Below are positions 9,198 to 18,286 of a DNA stretch of 64,000 nt, piece after piece (the first letter of the stretch is position 1; each line of letters opens with the position of its first letter). This DNA comes from Bradyrhizobium oropedii. GTDB taxonomy: Bacteria > Pseudomonadota > Alphaproteobacteria > Rhizobiales > Xanthobacteraceae. The stretch spans positions 1-64,000 of the forward strand of contig NZ_JACMYO010000001.1 of assembly GCF_020889685.1 (NCBI RefSeq), given 5' to 3'. The position numbers were made by a program, and so were the translations under genes. The notes beneath the pieces are model-generated. The model saw nothing but the letters and a program-made list of their open reading frames with translations, was not told the origin of the DNA and made no database searches.

Positions 9198-9219
9198 GCG
9201 CTGCCGGTATGGGCAGCGC
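9198..9219 (+). terminator. Putative hairpin after the L,D-transpeptidase gene
   Basis: GCGCTGCC and GGCAGCGC form an 8-bp stem around a 6-base loop, 26 bp after the stop codon. There is no clear U-tract, so it is only a candidate terminator. Confidence 0.4.
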
Positions 9220-9540
9220 GAAGATCGGGGCCCATTCTGTCAGAGTCGAGCGGACAAGTGCATTCTTTCCGAGCGCACGCGCACGACGGACTTGCAGGAC
9301 CGCGCGAACGCTTTCGATCCAGAATGCCCGCCATGCTTTCCGCATCGTGCGCGATTGCGATTAAACCGTGACGGCCGCCTGCTCCGGTGCGAGCGCATCC
9401 TCGGTTCGCCAAGCGCTTGCCTGCGGCGAGGCGGACGGCGTAGCGGTTGCGGGTTTGAGTGTTGCCCTGGGGGCAACCTTGGGCGCCGAGCGGGATCGAA
9501 TCTTCAGAGCCGAAGCACATCGATCTTTTGCTGCTCTCAT

Positions 9541-9587
9541 TGGTGGGCCGGCAGGACTCGAACCTGCAACCAGACCGTTATGAGCGG
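9541..9587 (-). repeat. tRNA(CAT) 3' half, left flank of the pilus operon
   Basis: On the minus strand this reads as the 3' half of a CAT-anticodon tRNA (tRNA-Ile2 or Met type): anticodon arm, T-arm with TTCGAGTC, and a CCA end. The 5' half is missing and one G of the acceptor is lost. The same fragment occurs at 15002-15049 in the same orientation, so the pair brackets the chaperone-usher genes. The remaining parts of 9220-9790 hold no supported gene. Confidence 0.7.
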
Positions 9588-9790
9588 CGGGATAACGATC
9601 GGCTTGGTTGATTTAGCAGCGCTTTCGTTCGAATTTGATCGCTTTCGTTGCGTTTCGGTGAGCTCCTTTCTGGTGCGAAACTGGTGCGGTCATCGGCTGT
9701 CGAAATTGAAGGAGTTGGACATTTGCCGCGATCGGCGTTGTGTCGATTTTGACTTTCGGACTTTCTAACCGCTCATCCGGGAAGATCGGG

Positions 9791-10783
9791 CTAGAAGGTC
9801 ACGGTGACGACGATGGTGTCGGCGTAGGCTCCCGGAGGGGGCGAGGTTTGCGGTGGAACGCGCCCATAGACTGAAATGTTCTGATTCAACGCCGTTCCTG
9901 TGCCAAGCACGCAGGTATTGGCACCGGACGTGCAGGTTGTAGCGGATGTGGTACTTGTCCAAACGCCGCTCCGGGCCGCGTCCGCATAGAGATTGTAATT
10001 GATGAAGCTGGAGCCTGCCTGCATGCGCCGTTGGCTGCCGCTTGCATGTAGTCCGTTGTCGAGGCCGATCGAGTACGGGGTCGTATTGGTGCACTTCACT
10101 GAAATCGTTCCAACGCCGTCAATATTCGACGTCAACAGCGAAGCGTTACCGAAGTTGAGTGGCGCGGTCGAAACAATGCAATTTCCGGCGATTGTCGCCG
10201 TCCAGGGCGAGGAGCCCGCATTTGTCGTCGTTCCCGGGTTCGACGAACAATTTGGGCTTGTAAGAAGATAGGCCGCGTAGGCGACGACCGGAGATGTCGT
10301 ACTCCAGACGTAGGTCCCGGGTATCGTTGCCTGCTGATTGGCGAGAAAGCGCCCATAGACGGTCAGAGTTTGTTGCGCGGGCCCGCCCAAAAGAGGAAGA
10401 CTGAGATTGATGCTGACGCCACCGGAGCCGTACGCGGTGGTACCATATCCCCAGGATCCCCAGACCTGCGTGCGCGAGGAATCCGAGTAGAGCTCGTGTA
10501 TTGCTGTATTCGCTCCACTTCCCAGCGATCGAACCGAGCTGCTGCTGTTGGGCGCCCCCTGGTTGAATTGCACACACGCATTGACCGTGCAGCCGAGCGT
10601 GCAGCCGCTGCATGTTACGGTAAATGTCGAGGTCGTATCGACGGCGCCACCCGCCAGGATGTCGACAGATCCGTAGTTGCCGGACGCCGAGGTAACGGAG
10701 CAGCTTTGGGCGTGGGCCGAAAACGATGCTGCAAATTGCAGGAGCAAGGCGAAGACCAAAGTTCGCTTTGAGCCGATGACCAC
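9791..10783 (-). CDS. Csu-type pilus tip protein with two spore-coat U domains
   Basis: 330 residues with a Sec signal peptide ending SAHA before QSCSV. Two spore coat protein U (SCPU) domains follow (about 27-175 and 185-330), each with paired Cys and the closing pattern DTIVVTVTF typical of donor-strand pilins. In archaic chaperone-usher systems the two-domain subunit is the tip adhesin (CsuE-like) and is the last gene of the operon, as here. It is secreted across the outer membrane by the usher encoded next to it. The GTG start at 10783 was chosen for the signal peptide. Confidence 0.8.
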   Translation of the reverse strand: MVIGSKRTLVFALLLQFAASFSAHAQSCSVTSASGNYGSVDILAGGAVDTTSTFTVTCSGCTLGCTVNACVQFNQGAPNSSSSVRSLGSGANTAIHELYSDSSRTQVWGSWGYGTTAYGSGGVSINLSLPLLGGPAQQTLTVYGRFLANQQATIPGTYVWSTTSPVVAYAAYLLTSPNCSSNPGTTTNAGSSPWTATIAGNCIVSTAPLNFGNASLLTSNIDGVGTISVKCTNTTPYSIGLDNGLHASGSQRRMQAGSSFINYNLYADAARSGVWTSTTSATTCTSGANTCVLGTGTALNQNISVYGRVPPQTSPPPGAYADTIVVTVTF

Positions 10784-10870
10784 GATTTCGATCTCACAAT
10801 GCGCGTTGGTCGGAACAGATGGTTGGGGAGATTGATGTAGGAAGACACTATTTACGTATGAATGACTGCA

Positions 10871-13342
10871 TCATCGGCACGCGACCCCAGGGATCCAGAC
10901 CTGTTCGCCGGGCCTCGGAGTGAACGCAAACGTGGCGCGGCAGCGTGCGTCGGCAAATTCGATTTCGGCTTCGTTCATTGACGAGAGCCCCCTGATATAG
11001 GCCTGTCCGTCGTAGCCTACGACAAACTCTACTCCACCAGTCATATGGCCGACAGCCCCGGCCGGCAGAACGCGATTGTCAGGCCCGACAAAGGTAACCA
11101 GCGCAGCCGTCGTCTCTTTGCGGACGTCAAATCTGACGAGCATCCCGGCGCGATCGGCCGGAGCGACGATGTCATGCGTCGTTGCTGCTTCGTCGTCGAC
11201 CGGAAGGTTCGTCGGGTCGATCGCAATCTTGTTCTTCTGGTAGGACCGGAGCGTCGGGATCAACAGCATGCCGCTGGAATTGGTGACACCGGCCAGGCGA
11301 TTCTCGCTGAGGACCTCGACATCCGGCACGCCAGTCGTGACCACCGCGAAACTGTCGTCGATCCAGTTCGAAAGGAAAACACCGCCTCCCATGGTGGTGA
11401 TCGAACCGCGCAATTCCAGTGATCCCACGCTGCCGGATCCCGCCTGGCTTGCGCCTGCCTGGATGGTGCCGTAGCTCGACCTGTAGGAAGCTGTTGCCTC
11501 CCGGTACCTCGATGAGCCTTCGGAATCGTGGACGCGCCAGCCGTAGCTGCCGGGCTCCGGCCCAAGCGACTTGACGGCATCAACGCTACCGGTTGTGCCG
11601 CCCCGTCCGCTCGAGACCCCGGTCGTGATCGAAGCAGAGTCGCCAAAAGGGATGCTCAAACCGGCAAACATGCCGGTATTCCTCTTGGCACGGAAATCGT
11701 GGAAGACGGTGGCGAATATCGACGCATTGTAGGGCAACGAACGCGAGTAAGAGGCCGTTACGATATTGGAACGATGGCCTGAGTCATCGCGCAGACCGAC
11801 AAAGCTTGCACTTAGACTGGCCCGGGGGTCGAACGGCATCGGAGCGCTGAAAGTGATGCGATCGAGCGCGACCGGCGCACGGGCGCTGCCATAGATGCCG
11901 GTCACATAGGCAAACGAGTTCGACAATGAAGCGATACTGCCGGGTAGATAATTGAACAGACCGTTCAGATTTTGCAGGCCGCCGTTCAACGCCGCGATGT
12001 TTTGCAATCTTGCGGTCGCCGAGGCAAGGTCGTCATAGGTGCCGAAGGTGTGTTGCGAACTCGCCGAAATGCTCACGCCGAAGAGCCTCGTCTCATAGGA
12101 AGCGTAGCTCTGCAGACCGCGGTTCGTGCCGCTTCCGCTGCCAGCCAAGGCCACGGCGGCGACACCGATCGTCCCGGTCCTGAAGACACCACCGATGCCA
12201 CCGTTGATGACGCCGGCTCCGCCTTCGACGTGCGCCTCTGCCGTCAAGCCGTCGTAGATACCTCGTCGCAGGGTTGCAGACCCGACCGGCGAGCCGACAT
12301 AGACGTCACTGCTCGAGCCGTAGGACAGCCGCGGCAATCCGCCCTCCACCGACCAGCTGCTCAGCCCCGGCGCAAGCAGGCTCGAGGTCGCATAAAACGG
12401 CGCCGACGTCTGGATTTCGTGACCTGCGGAATCCCGCACCACGAGCTGCGTCGTGCCGGCGCCGGAAATCAGCGGTACGTTGTTCACGCTGAAAGGGCCG
12501 GACGCGACGTCCTGAGAAAATGTCTTGATGTTGTTGACATAGACATCGACGGTTGACGGCACTGCCGCGCTACCGCCGATGGTCCCGAGCGGCGCCGTAA
12601 TTAGATCGGGCCGCAGGGCAAAATCGCGCTGAGCCTGAAGGCCACCGATCCTGATCGGCCGCGACCAAGCCAGTCCACCGTTGATCGTATCCCCAGCAAC
12701 GTAGCCGATCATCCGGTCCTGGTCGGAGTACTGGAAAGACGAATTCAGCCGTGTCGCCTGCGCAGGCTGCTGCGGACCAGTGCGGACGATCGCCGACTGT
12801 TCGGCGGTGCCGTAAGGCGAAAACGCCCGGGCATCCAGCAAAAGCGATGTGTAACCGAGCCCGATCAATCTCGGGGTAGCTGCGTTGCTGGTTGAACTCA
12901 ACAGGTCATAATTCAGCACCGCGCCGGGATCGGCCCGCGCCTTTGGCCGGTTCCCGCTGGCGCCGCCTGCGTCAAAGAGCTGCGGCTTGCGTCCGGCTTC
13001 GTCGACGGCAATGAATATCCGCTGTGTTCTCTCCTCATATCGATACTTTAGGGTCGGGATATCATCGAGTGCGATGATCTCGCCCGGTCGATGCGGCGGG
13101 CCCGGTTGCAGGCCGAGGCTTTCCAGTTCCTCCACCGTTCCGCCGATACGACCGTCATCGAACCGCACGAATGATCCGATTGTTCGGGCGGACATGGAGT
13201 TGATCACGACATCGAGTTGCAGATTTGTCTGGGCTTCCCCCGCGCGCGAACGCCCGGCACAGAGGACCATGCCAAGGAGTGCTAAGATGGACACAAGCGT
13301 GGAGCCTCTTCTACCGTCGAGTCGGCGACTCAATAACCGCAT
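10871..13342 (-). CDS. Outer-membrane usher protein, FimD/CsuD family
   Basis: About 823 residues from the ATG at 13342, which places a basic n-region and hydrophobic signal (residues 1-34) at the start; an upstream start at 13396 is possible. The usher domains are in order: an N-terminal chaperone-binding domain, a beta-barrel with Plug (RDFALRPDLITAPLG, the VDVYVN strand), and C-terminal domains ending in a Cys pair (DARCRATF ... GVACR). The gene overlaps the chaperone by 32 bp. It threads pilins through the outer membrane. Length and order fit the archaic sigma (Csu) class. Confidence 0.85.
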   Translation of the reverse strand: MRLLSRRLDGRRGSTLVSILALLGMVLCAGRSRAGEAQTNLQLDVVINSMSARTIGSFVRFDDGRIGGTVEELESLGLQPGPPHRPGEIIALDDIPTLKYRYEERTQRIFIAVDEAGRKPQLFDAGGASGNRPKARADPGAVLNYDLLSSTSNAATPRLIGLGYTSLLLDARAFSPYGTAEQSAIVRTGPQQPAQATRLNSSFQYSDQDRMIGYVAGDTINGGLAWSRPIRIGGLQAQRDFALRPDLITAPLGTIGGSAAVPSTVDVYVNNIKTFSQDVASGPFSVNNVPLISGAGTTQLVVRDSAGHEIQTSAPFYATSSLLAPGLSSWSVEGGLPRLSYGSSSDVYVGSPVGSATLRRGIYDGLTAEAHVEGGAGVINGGIGGVFRTGTIGVAAVALAGSGSGTNRGLQSYASYETRLFGVSISASSQHTFGTYDDLASATARLQNIAALNGGLQNLNGLFNYLPGSIASLSNSFAYVTGIYGSARAPVALDRITFSAPMPFDPRASLSASFVGLRDDSGHRSNIVTASYSRSLPYNASIFATVFHDFRAKRNTGMFAGLSIPFGDSASITTGVSSGRGGTTGSVDAVKSLGPEPGSYGWRVHDSEGSSRYREATASYRSSYGTIQAGASQAGSGSVGSLELRGSITTMGGGVFLSNWIDDSFAVVTTGVPDVEVLSENRLAGVTNSSGMLLIPTLRSYQKNKIAIDPTNLPVDDEAATTHDIVAPADRAGMLVRFDVRKETTAALVTFVGPDNRVLPAGAVGHMTGGVEFVVGYDGQAYIRGLSSMNEAEIEFADARCRATFAFTPRPGEQVWIPGVACR

Positions 13343-14042
13343 GAGTCTGGCCCTTGTCGGTTTCCGCCGTGACAGAGATGGATCCGCCGGATCCAAAGCC
13401 GCGAGGATATTTCAGTGTGGCCCAACTCATGGAGGAATGTCCGAGGACATAGCCGAGGAGACCATTGCCAAAGGACAAGGTAGCTCCAGAGGAATCCTTA
13501 AGCCGCAGGTTTGCGATACGTAGCCGCTCGTCGCCGGCATTGTGGGTCACGACCGTCAGTTGGCCAGCTTCAGTGCGGAGCGACCAGGAAACCTGCGACC
13601 GGCTGATCTCGCGTCCGCGAAAGAACGCGGGGATCGACTGTCGTACCAAAAGATTGACGCTGCGACTCTGGCTGCCGCCTGCTCGCGGCAATTGGTCGAC
13701 GATGACACGATAGCTCTCTTCGCCGTTGACCGGCTGTTTCGACACTCGCACAACTCGCACGACGTAGTCCGAATGAGGCGCCATCCTGACGGCCGGAGGT
13801 GATGCCACCACCTCGGTTGTCGGTTCAAGACTCTCCTTGCCGTCGGACTGCGACCAGCGAAGCACGCGGGTCTGGACCTCGACGTCGGCATCTTCGTCAT
13901 TGCGCAGCGTCAGGGAAGCCGCCGCCGCCGGCGCATTCAGTTCCAGGAGAACGGGTTCAACGCGAAGCGCGGTGGCATGGGCGACCTCCATGCATGCCAG
14001 GCTTGCGGCAAATGCGGCCAGCAGTGTCGAATTTTGATGCAT
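13311..14042 (-). CDS. Periplasmic pilus chaperone, PapD/CsuC family
   Basis: 243 residues from the ATG at 14042, with a signal peptide ending at VAHA. The first Ig-like domain carries LRVEPVLLELNAPAAAASL and the G1-strand region RSVNLLVRQSIPAFF; the second domain follows. PapD-like chaperones hold pilins by donor-strand complementation in the periplasm. The C-terminal motif of archaic chaperones is not obvious by eye. The gene lies between the pilin and usher genes, in the order pilin, chaperone, usher, tip. Confidence 0.82.
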   Translation of the reverse strand: MHQNSTLLAAFAASLACMEVAHATALRVEPVLLELNAPAAAASLTLRNDEDADVEVQTRVLRWSQSDGKESLEPTTEVVASPPAVRMAPHSDYVVRVVRVSKQPVNGEESYRVIVDQLPRAGGSQSRSVNLLVRQSIPAFFRGREISRSQVSWSLRTEAGQLTVVTHNAGDERLRIANLRLKDSSGATLSFGNGLLGYVLGHSSMSWATLKYPRGFGSGGSISVTAETDKGQTHAVIESPTRR

Positions 14043-14132
14043 CGCGATGCCCAATCGATTTCGAAATCGTGCGCCAGGAAGGAATATCGTCGATACGCAG
14101 ATGCAACGGAACAGCGGGCCGCTGCTGCGGCC

Positions 14133-14657
14133 TCAATAGGTGATAGTCATGACCACCGTGTCCGTGTAGGTGCCGGTGTTCGGTGCGGTGCCGGTAGCGG
14201 GAACGGTGCCGTAAATGTTGATCGTCTGCGCCGATCCGTTACCGGTGCCGAGAAAGCAGCCGTTCGTGGTCGTGCAGGTGGTGCTGCTGGTAGCCGTGGT
14301 CCAGGGGTTGGTATGGGCTGAATCAGTATAGAGATCGTAATTGATAAAATTCCCGGCATTCGTCATCCGCCGCTGGCTGCCGGACACATTTGCTCCGTTG
14401 TCCATGGCGATGGAGTACGGGCTGCCATTGGTGCAGGTGACCGAGACGGTTGTGCTGCCAGACTGCAAGGTGGTTGCCAGCGTTGTTCCTGCCACGCTCC
14501 CGAAATTGAGCGTCGCAGCGTTGATTGTGCAAGACGCCGTGATGGTGATCTGAACGGTTAAATTTGCGGTCGATGTGCCGGCCTGGGCGGACGTGTGATA
14601 ACCGGATGCCACGGCAACGAAGAGCGCGAGCGCTCCCATTCGCGCAGCCTGCCGCAT
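14133..14657 (-). CDS. Major Csu-type pilin, spore-coat U domain
   Basis: 174 residues from the ATG at 14657: signal peptide (KRR-rich n-region just upstream, cleavage after TSAQA), then a single SCPU domain with the Thr/Ser/Asn-rich composition of archaic pilins, four Cys, and the terminal strand DTVVMTITY. It forms the pilus rod, and it is first in the operon, where the major subunit usually lies. Starts at 14786 and a TTG at 14861 would add an uncharged leader and seem less likely. Its C-terminal half is close to the second domain of the tip protein, suggesting duplication. Confidence 0.75.
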   Translation of the reverse strand: MRQAARMGALALFVAVASGYHTSAQAGTSTANLTVQITITASCTINAATLNFGSVAGTTLATTLQSGSTTVSVTCTNGSPYSIAMDNGANVSGSQRRMTNAGNFINYDLYTDSAHTNPWTTATSSTTCTTTNGCFLGTGNGSAQTINIYGTVPATGTAPNTGTYTDTVVMTITY

Positions 14658-15001
14658 TCGTCGCTTCAGCAAAGGTCCACGGTCGTCGCGGATGCGAATC
14701 CTTCGATAAGGATCGAAAAACCTGCGAGCCGCTTTCCTGGTCGGCCGGCAAACTTCTTCGGTATCTTCCAATGAATTCGTTTTCATCGCCAATTGTGCCC
14801 GGACACGCAGGCCATCGTCGTTAACAAGAGAATCAAAATTGGGTAAATTTTGAATGAGCAAAAGCTTCGCGAGGCCTGATCGAACTATCGACAGCTATGG
14901 CCCCATCAAAAACCATAATAGCTAGCAAGGTCGGCAGGCGAATTCAGGGCTACACCGGCTCTGGCTGCGCTTGGGCTTAGTTTGCCTCCCTCTGAACTCA
15001 T

Positions 15002-15049
15002 TGGTGGGCCCGGCAGGACTCGAACCTGCAGCCAGACCGTCATGAGCGG
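15002..15049 (-). repeat. tRNA(CAT) 3' half, right flank of the pilus operon
   Basis: The minus strand holds the 3' half of a CAT-anticodon tRNA with the anticodon arm CCGCTCATGACGG, a normal T-arm and GGGCCCACCA. The 5' half is absent. It is the better-preserved partner of the fragment at 9541-9587 and lies just after the promoter side of the pilin gene. Confidence 0.7.
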
Positions 15050-15069
15050 TAGAGATCCTGACGGCTTCG

Positions 15070-15675
15070 TTATCGAGAATTACGAAGCGTCGCACGTCCC
15101 TTCTTGCGGGGGGACGGCGAATTCGTCGTCAAAGCTCGCTGATCGTCCTGAAACTTGAGGGTCGCTTTGACATGTTCGGCGAGCTTCACTGCACGGTCCG
15201 CGTTCGACGCAAGACGCGACAGCAAATGAGACAGCGTCCTGAACTCCTCGCGCGTCAGCATCCCAAACAACGCGTCGTTGACGGGGCGCTGCAGGGCGGC
15301 AAGACGGATCAATAGGCCAACGCCGTGCTGGGTGAGTGCAAGCTGCACGCGCCGTCGGTCTTCCGGATGTGGGCTCTTCTCGAGGAGGCCGTCGGAAACG
15401 AGCTTGTTGACTTCGTTGGTGACGAAAGTGCCGCTCAGATACAGCCGTTCGGCGACCTGATTGACACCCATCGGCTCTTCCGCAGTCGAATTCTTGATTG
15501 CGATCAGGATCAGATACTGAGTGGTCGACAGATCGACGAAGCTCGCGAATATTTCACGGCAGGCATCAAGGCTGCGCCCGAACGCGAAATAGTCGTAGAG
15601 AACGCCGCGAAGCGTTCGATCTCCCTCCTTGTCGAGCAGTTCGGGCTTCGACGCCGTCAAAAGCGCTTCAGTCAC
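15070..15675 (-). CDS. MarR-family transcriptional regulator
   Basis: 201 residues (GTG start). A winged helix lies at about residues 70-135, with VNQVAERLYLSGTFVTNEV as recognition region and SPHPEDRRRVQLALT as the wing typical of MarR. A basic Ser/Arg tail follows. It is divergent from the flavin reductase/monooxygenase operon, with a 154-bp gap that contains a long inverted repeat (15757-15791). It very likely represses that operon in response to an aromatic or acyl-CoA ligand; the ligand is unknown. Confidence 0.88.
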   Translation of the reverse strand: MTEALLTASKPELLDKEGDRTLRGVLYDYFAFGRSLDACREIFASFVDLSTTQYLILIAIKNSTAEEPMGVNQVAERLYLSGTFVTNEVNKLVSDGLLEKSPHPEDRRRVQLALTQHGVGLLIRLAALQRPVNDALFGMLTREEFRTLSHLLSRLASNADRAVKLAEHVKATLKFQDDQRALTTNSPSPRKKGRATLRNSR

Positions 15676-15756
15676 GGCCGTTCTCCCCGCGAAATCATAG
15701 TCTTGCGTAGTTGCCTAAGAAGCACGCATGCGCGCGCCCAGCAAGAGGGTTTGACA

Positions 15757-15791
15757 TTGTCGGATAGCTTTGTCAGAAAGCTATCTGACAA
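15757..15791 (+). promoter_or_regulatory. MarR operator-like inverted repeat
   Basis: TTGTCGGATAGCTT (15757-15770) and AAGCTATCTGACAA (15778-15791) are inverted arms of 14 bp with one mismatched position and a 7-bp spacer. The element overlaps the -35 box of the candidate promoter for the catabolic operon, as expected for a repressor site. Confidence 0.7.
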
Positions 15792-15798
15792 TTATAAA
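15770..15798 (+). promoter_or_regulatory. Candidate sigma-70 promoter of the monooxygenase operon
   Basis: TTGTCA at 15770-15775, a 17-bp spacer, and TATAAA at 15793-15798. It points toward the flavin reductase gene, whose ATG is 31 bp downstream of the -10 box. The inverted repeat covers the -35 element. Confidence 0.55.
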
Positions 15799-15828
15799 TC
15801 AGGGTCGAAGCAGCGAGGCAGGCGTCCC

Positions 15829-16347
15829 ATGGAGGACCGTGCATTCAGGCGAGTGTTGGGAGAGTTCGCGACCGGCGTTGCTGTGGTAACGGCACGCGGC
15901 CAGGGCGAAGAGCTCATTGGCATGACCATGAGCTCGTTTAATTCCGTCTCCCTCGATCCACCGCTGGTCCTGTTCAGTGTCGACCGCAAGGCAAAAAGCC
16001 TGCCTGCAATGCTCGAAGCCAAAGGCTTCGCCGTCAATATCCTCGCCCGCGATCAAGAACAGATCTCCAACCAGTTCGCGCGCGCGCTCTCCAACAAGTG
16101 GGACCAGGTCAAGACCTCAGTTGGTCATGCCGAGGCGCCGCTGATATCGGGGGCTCTGGCTCATTTCGAATGCGCGCCGTTCGGAAACTACGACGGCGGC
16201 GATCATGTGATCTTTGTCGTCCGCGTGGTCCGCCACACCGCGCGCAATGAGCCGGCCGCGCCATTGATCTTCTTTCGGGGCCGCTATCGCGACCTCGTCG
16301 ACGAAAGCGAGCGCGAGCCGACCTGGCCGCTTCCCATCCATTACTAG
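15829..16347 (+). CDS. Flavin reductase of a two-component monooxygenase
   Basis: 172 residues, one flavin-reductase-like (split-barrel FMN-binding) domain: MEDRAFRRVLGEFATGVAVV at the N-terminus, the flavin-binding TMSSFNSVSLDPPLVLFSV, and GDHVIFVVRV with GRY near the end. It uses NAD(P)H to supply reduced flavin to a partner monooxygenase, which is encoded 20 bp downstream. The internal ATG was chosen because the frame upstream runs through the divergent MarR gene. First gene of the operon under the MarR-type operator. Confidence 0.88.
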   Translation: MEDRAFRRVLGEFATGVAVVTARGQGEELIGMTMSSFNSVSLDPPLVLFSVDRKAKSLPAMLEAKGFAVNILARDQEQISNQFARALSNKWDQVKTSVGHAEAPLISGALAHFECAPFGNYDGGDHVIFVVRVVRHTARNEPAAPLIFFRGRYRDLVDESEREPTWPLPIHY

Positions 16348-16367
16348 TTTCGAACCGGAGAACCGCG

Positions 16368-17837
16368 ATGCGTAGTGCAAAGGAATATCTGTCTGGACTG
16401 AGGGACGGGCGGACCATCTACATCAACGGGGCTGCGGTCGGCGACGTGACTGCTCATCGGGCCTATCGGAATCTCGCCAATTCGATGGCCGGGCTGTTCG
16501 ATTTTGCGAGCGCCAGGGAGAACGTCGATCTCATGACGTTCGAGACCGACGCCGGACGTGCCAACCGGATTTGGCAGCTTCCGACATCCTATGCCGACCT
16601 CGTCCAGCGGCGGAAGGCACTGGAAGCTTGGGCTTCGCTACATGCCGGCTTCATGGGCCGTGCCCCGGACCATGTCGCGTCGTGCATCTCCGGTCTGTAC
16701 ATGGGGCTCGACGTCTTCAAGGCGTACGATCCGGCTCGGGCGGGCGCACTCGACAGCTACTACCGCTATGCGCGCGACAATGACCTCTACCTGACTTACG
16801 TCATCATCAATCCGCAGGCCGATCGTTCAAAGGGGGCGGCCGAGCAGGCGGATCCATTCCTTACGGCCGGGGTCGTCGATCGCGACGCAGAGGGGATCAC
16901 GGTTCGCGGCGCCAAGATGCTCGCCACGGGAGGTGTGGTCGCCGACGAGGTTTTCGTGACGACCATCCAGCCGATGCGTCCAGGCGAAGAGCGTTACGCG
17001 ATGTCCTTTGCGATCCCGATGAACTCGAAGGGCCTCAAGATGCTGTCGCGCAAGTCCTACGAGGACGCGGCCGGCGCGGTGTTCGACAATCCGTTGTCGA
17101 GCCGCTTCGACGAGAACGACTCGGTTCTCTATTTCGACGACGTGAAGGTTCCCTGGGATCGCGTTTTCATCGAGGGCAACGTCGAGATGTGCCAGAAGCA
17201 GTTTCACGCCACGCCCTGCCACGTCTATCAGAACTATCAGGCGATGGTGCGCCTCAGCGTGAAGCTCAAGTTCCTGGCCGGCCTCGCGCATCGCACCGCC
17301 GAAATGAATGGCGTCACTCAGTTCCCGCAGGTGCGCGAGATGCTCGGTCAGCTCGCGGCCGAGACCGGCATGGTCGATGCGCTGGTGGCGGCGATGGAAG
17401 CCAAGGGCTCGCTGGTCGGCCCTTATTTCATCCCGGACCGGCACACGCTCTATTCCGCGCAGGTGCTGACGCAACAGCTCTACGCGCACATCATCAATAC
17501 GCTGCGCGAACTCGCCGGTGGCGGCATGATCATGCTGCCCTCATCGGTCGCCGACTTTGACAATCCGGAGATCGCGGCCTTGATCGGCAAGACGCAGCAG
17601 TCGCCGAAGGCCAATTCGTACGAGCGTGTGAAGTTCTACAAGCTCGCCTGGGATGCGGTCGGATCCGAATTCGGCTCCCGCCACCAGCAGTACGAGATGT
17701 TCTACGCCGGTGCGACCTTCGTCACCAAGGGACATTCCTATCGGACCTACGATTGGGCCGGCGCCGACCGCCTGGTCCAGACGATGCTCGATTCCTACGA
17801 CCTGAATGGCGTGTCGACCGCCAGCAAAGCCGCCTGA
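16368..17837 (+). CDS. HpaB-family FADH2-dependent monooxygenase
   Basis: 489 residues, similar throughout to the oxygenase component of 4-hydroxyphenylacetate 3-hydroxylase. It begins MRSAKEYLSGLRDGRTIYINGAAVG-like and contains the flavin/substrate segments KMLATGGVVADEVFVT and the C-terminal helical bundle with HQQYEMFYAG. Such enzymes ortho-hydroxylate phenols with reduced flavin from a separate reductase. The reductase gene is immediately upstream. The neighbouring cupin, importer and amidase suggest a substrate taken up as an aromatic acid or amide; the exact substrate is not deducible. Confidence 0.87.
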   Translation: MRSAKEYLSGLRDGRTIYINGAAVGDVTAHRAYRNLANSMAGLFDFASARENVDLMTFETDAGRANRIWQLPTSYADLVQRRKALEAWASLHAGFMGRAPDHVASCISGLYMGLDVFKAYDPARAGALDSYYRYARDNDLYLTYVIINPQADRSKGAAEQADPFLTAGVVDRDAEGITVRGAKMLATGGVVADEVFVTTIQPMRPGEERYAMSFAIPMNSKGLKMLSRKSYEDAAGAVFDNPLSSRFDENDSVLYFDDVKVPWDRVFIEGNVEMCQKQFHATPCHVYQNYQAMVRLSVKLKFLAGLAHRTAEMNGVTQFPQVREMLGQLAAETGMVDALVAAMEAKGSLVGPYFIPDRHTLYSAQVLTQQLYAHIINTLRELAGGGMIMLPSSVADFDNPEIAALIGKTQQSPKANSYERVKFYKLAWDAVGSEFGSRHQQYEMFYAGATFVTKGHSYRTYDWAGADRLVQTMLDSYDLNGVSTASKAA

Positions 17838-17854
17838 TCCAACGGAGACAACAT

Positions 17855-18235
17855 ATGCCCGTCAACAAGAAGCACGACGAATTCTACACGCTCGACATGA
17901 GCACCGGTTGGGAAACGCCCGCAGGCTACCCGGCCGGCATCCAGCAGAAGATCGTTGCGGGAGGGCTCGACGAGGAGAAGCGGCGCGGGACGCGAACCCG
18001 GCTGCTGCGCTTTGCCCCGGGCGTCTACACGACCGCGCCGTTTTCGCACGAGTATTGGGAAGAGGTCTATCTCGTCTCGGGCGACTTGATTGTTGGCAAT
18101 GACGAGAAGGGCGAGGGCGGCAAGAGCTTTCCGCCGAACACCTATGCCTGTCGGCCGCCGCACGCGCCCCACGGTCCGTTCAAGTCCGTCAACGGCTGCC
18201 TGCTTCTCGAAATGCACTATTTCGATCCGGTCTGA
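17855..18235 (+). CDS. Cupin-domain protein
   Basis: 126 residues with a single cupin barrel. It shows SHEYWEEVYLVSGDL, which supplies metal-ligand His/Glu positions, and a second motif around PPHAPHGPF. It resembles small metal-binding cupins that act as dioxygenases or isomerases. The gene is 17 bp after the monooxygenase. A role as ring-cleaving or lyase partner is possible but not shown. The ATG at 17855 was chosen, since the upstream extension is inside the previous gene. Confidence 0.75.
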   Translation: MPVNKKHDEFYTLDMSTGWETPAGYPAGIQQKIVAGGLDEEKRRGTRTRLLRFAPGVYTTAPFSHEYWEEVYLVSGDLIVGNDEKGEGGKSFPPNTYACRPPHAPHGPFKSVNGCLLLEMHYFDPV

Positions 18236-18286
18236 GGCCGGTTCGACAGCACCGACAACATCCTTCGACCGCTCAAGGGGGAAAAT

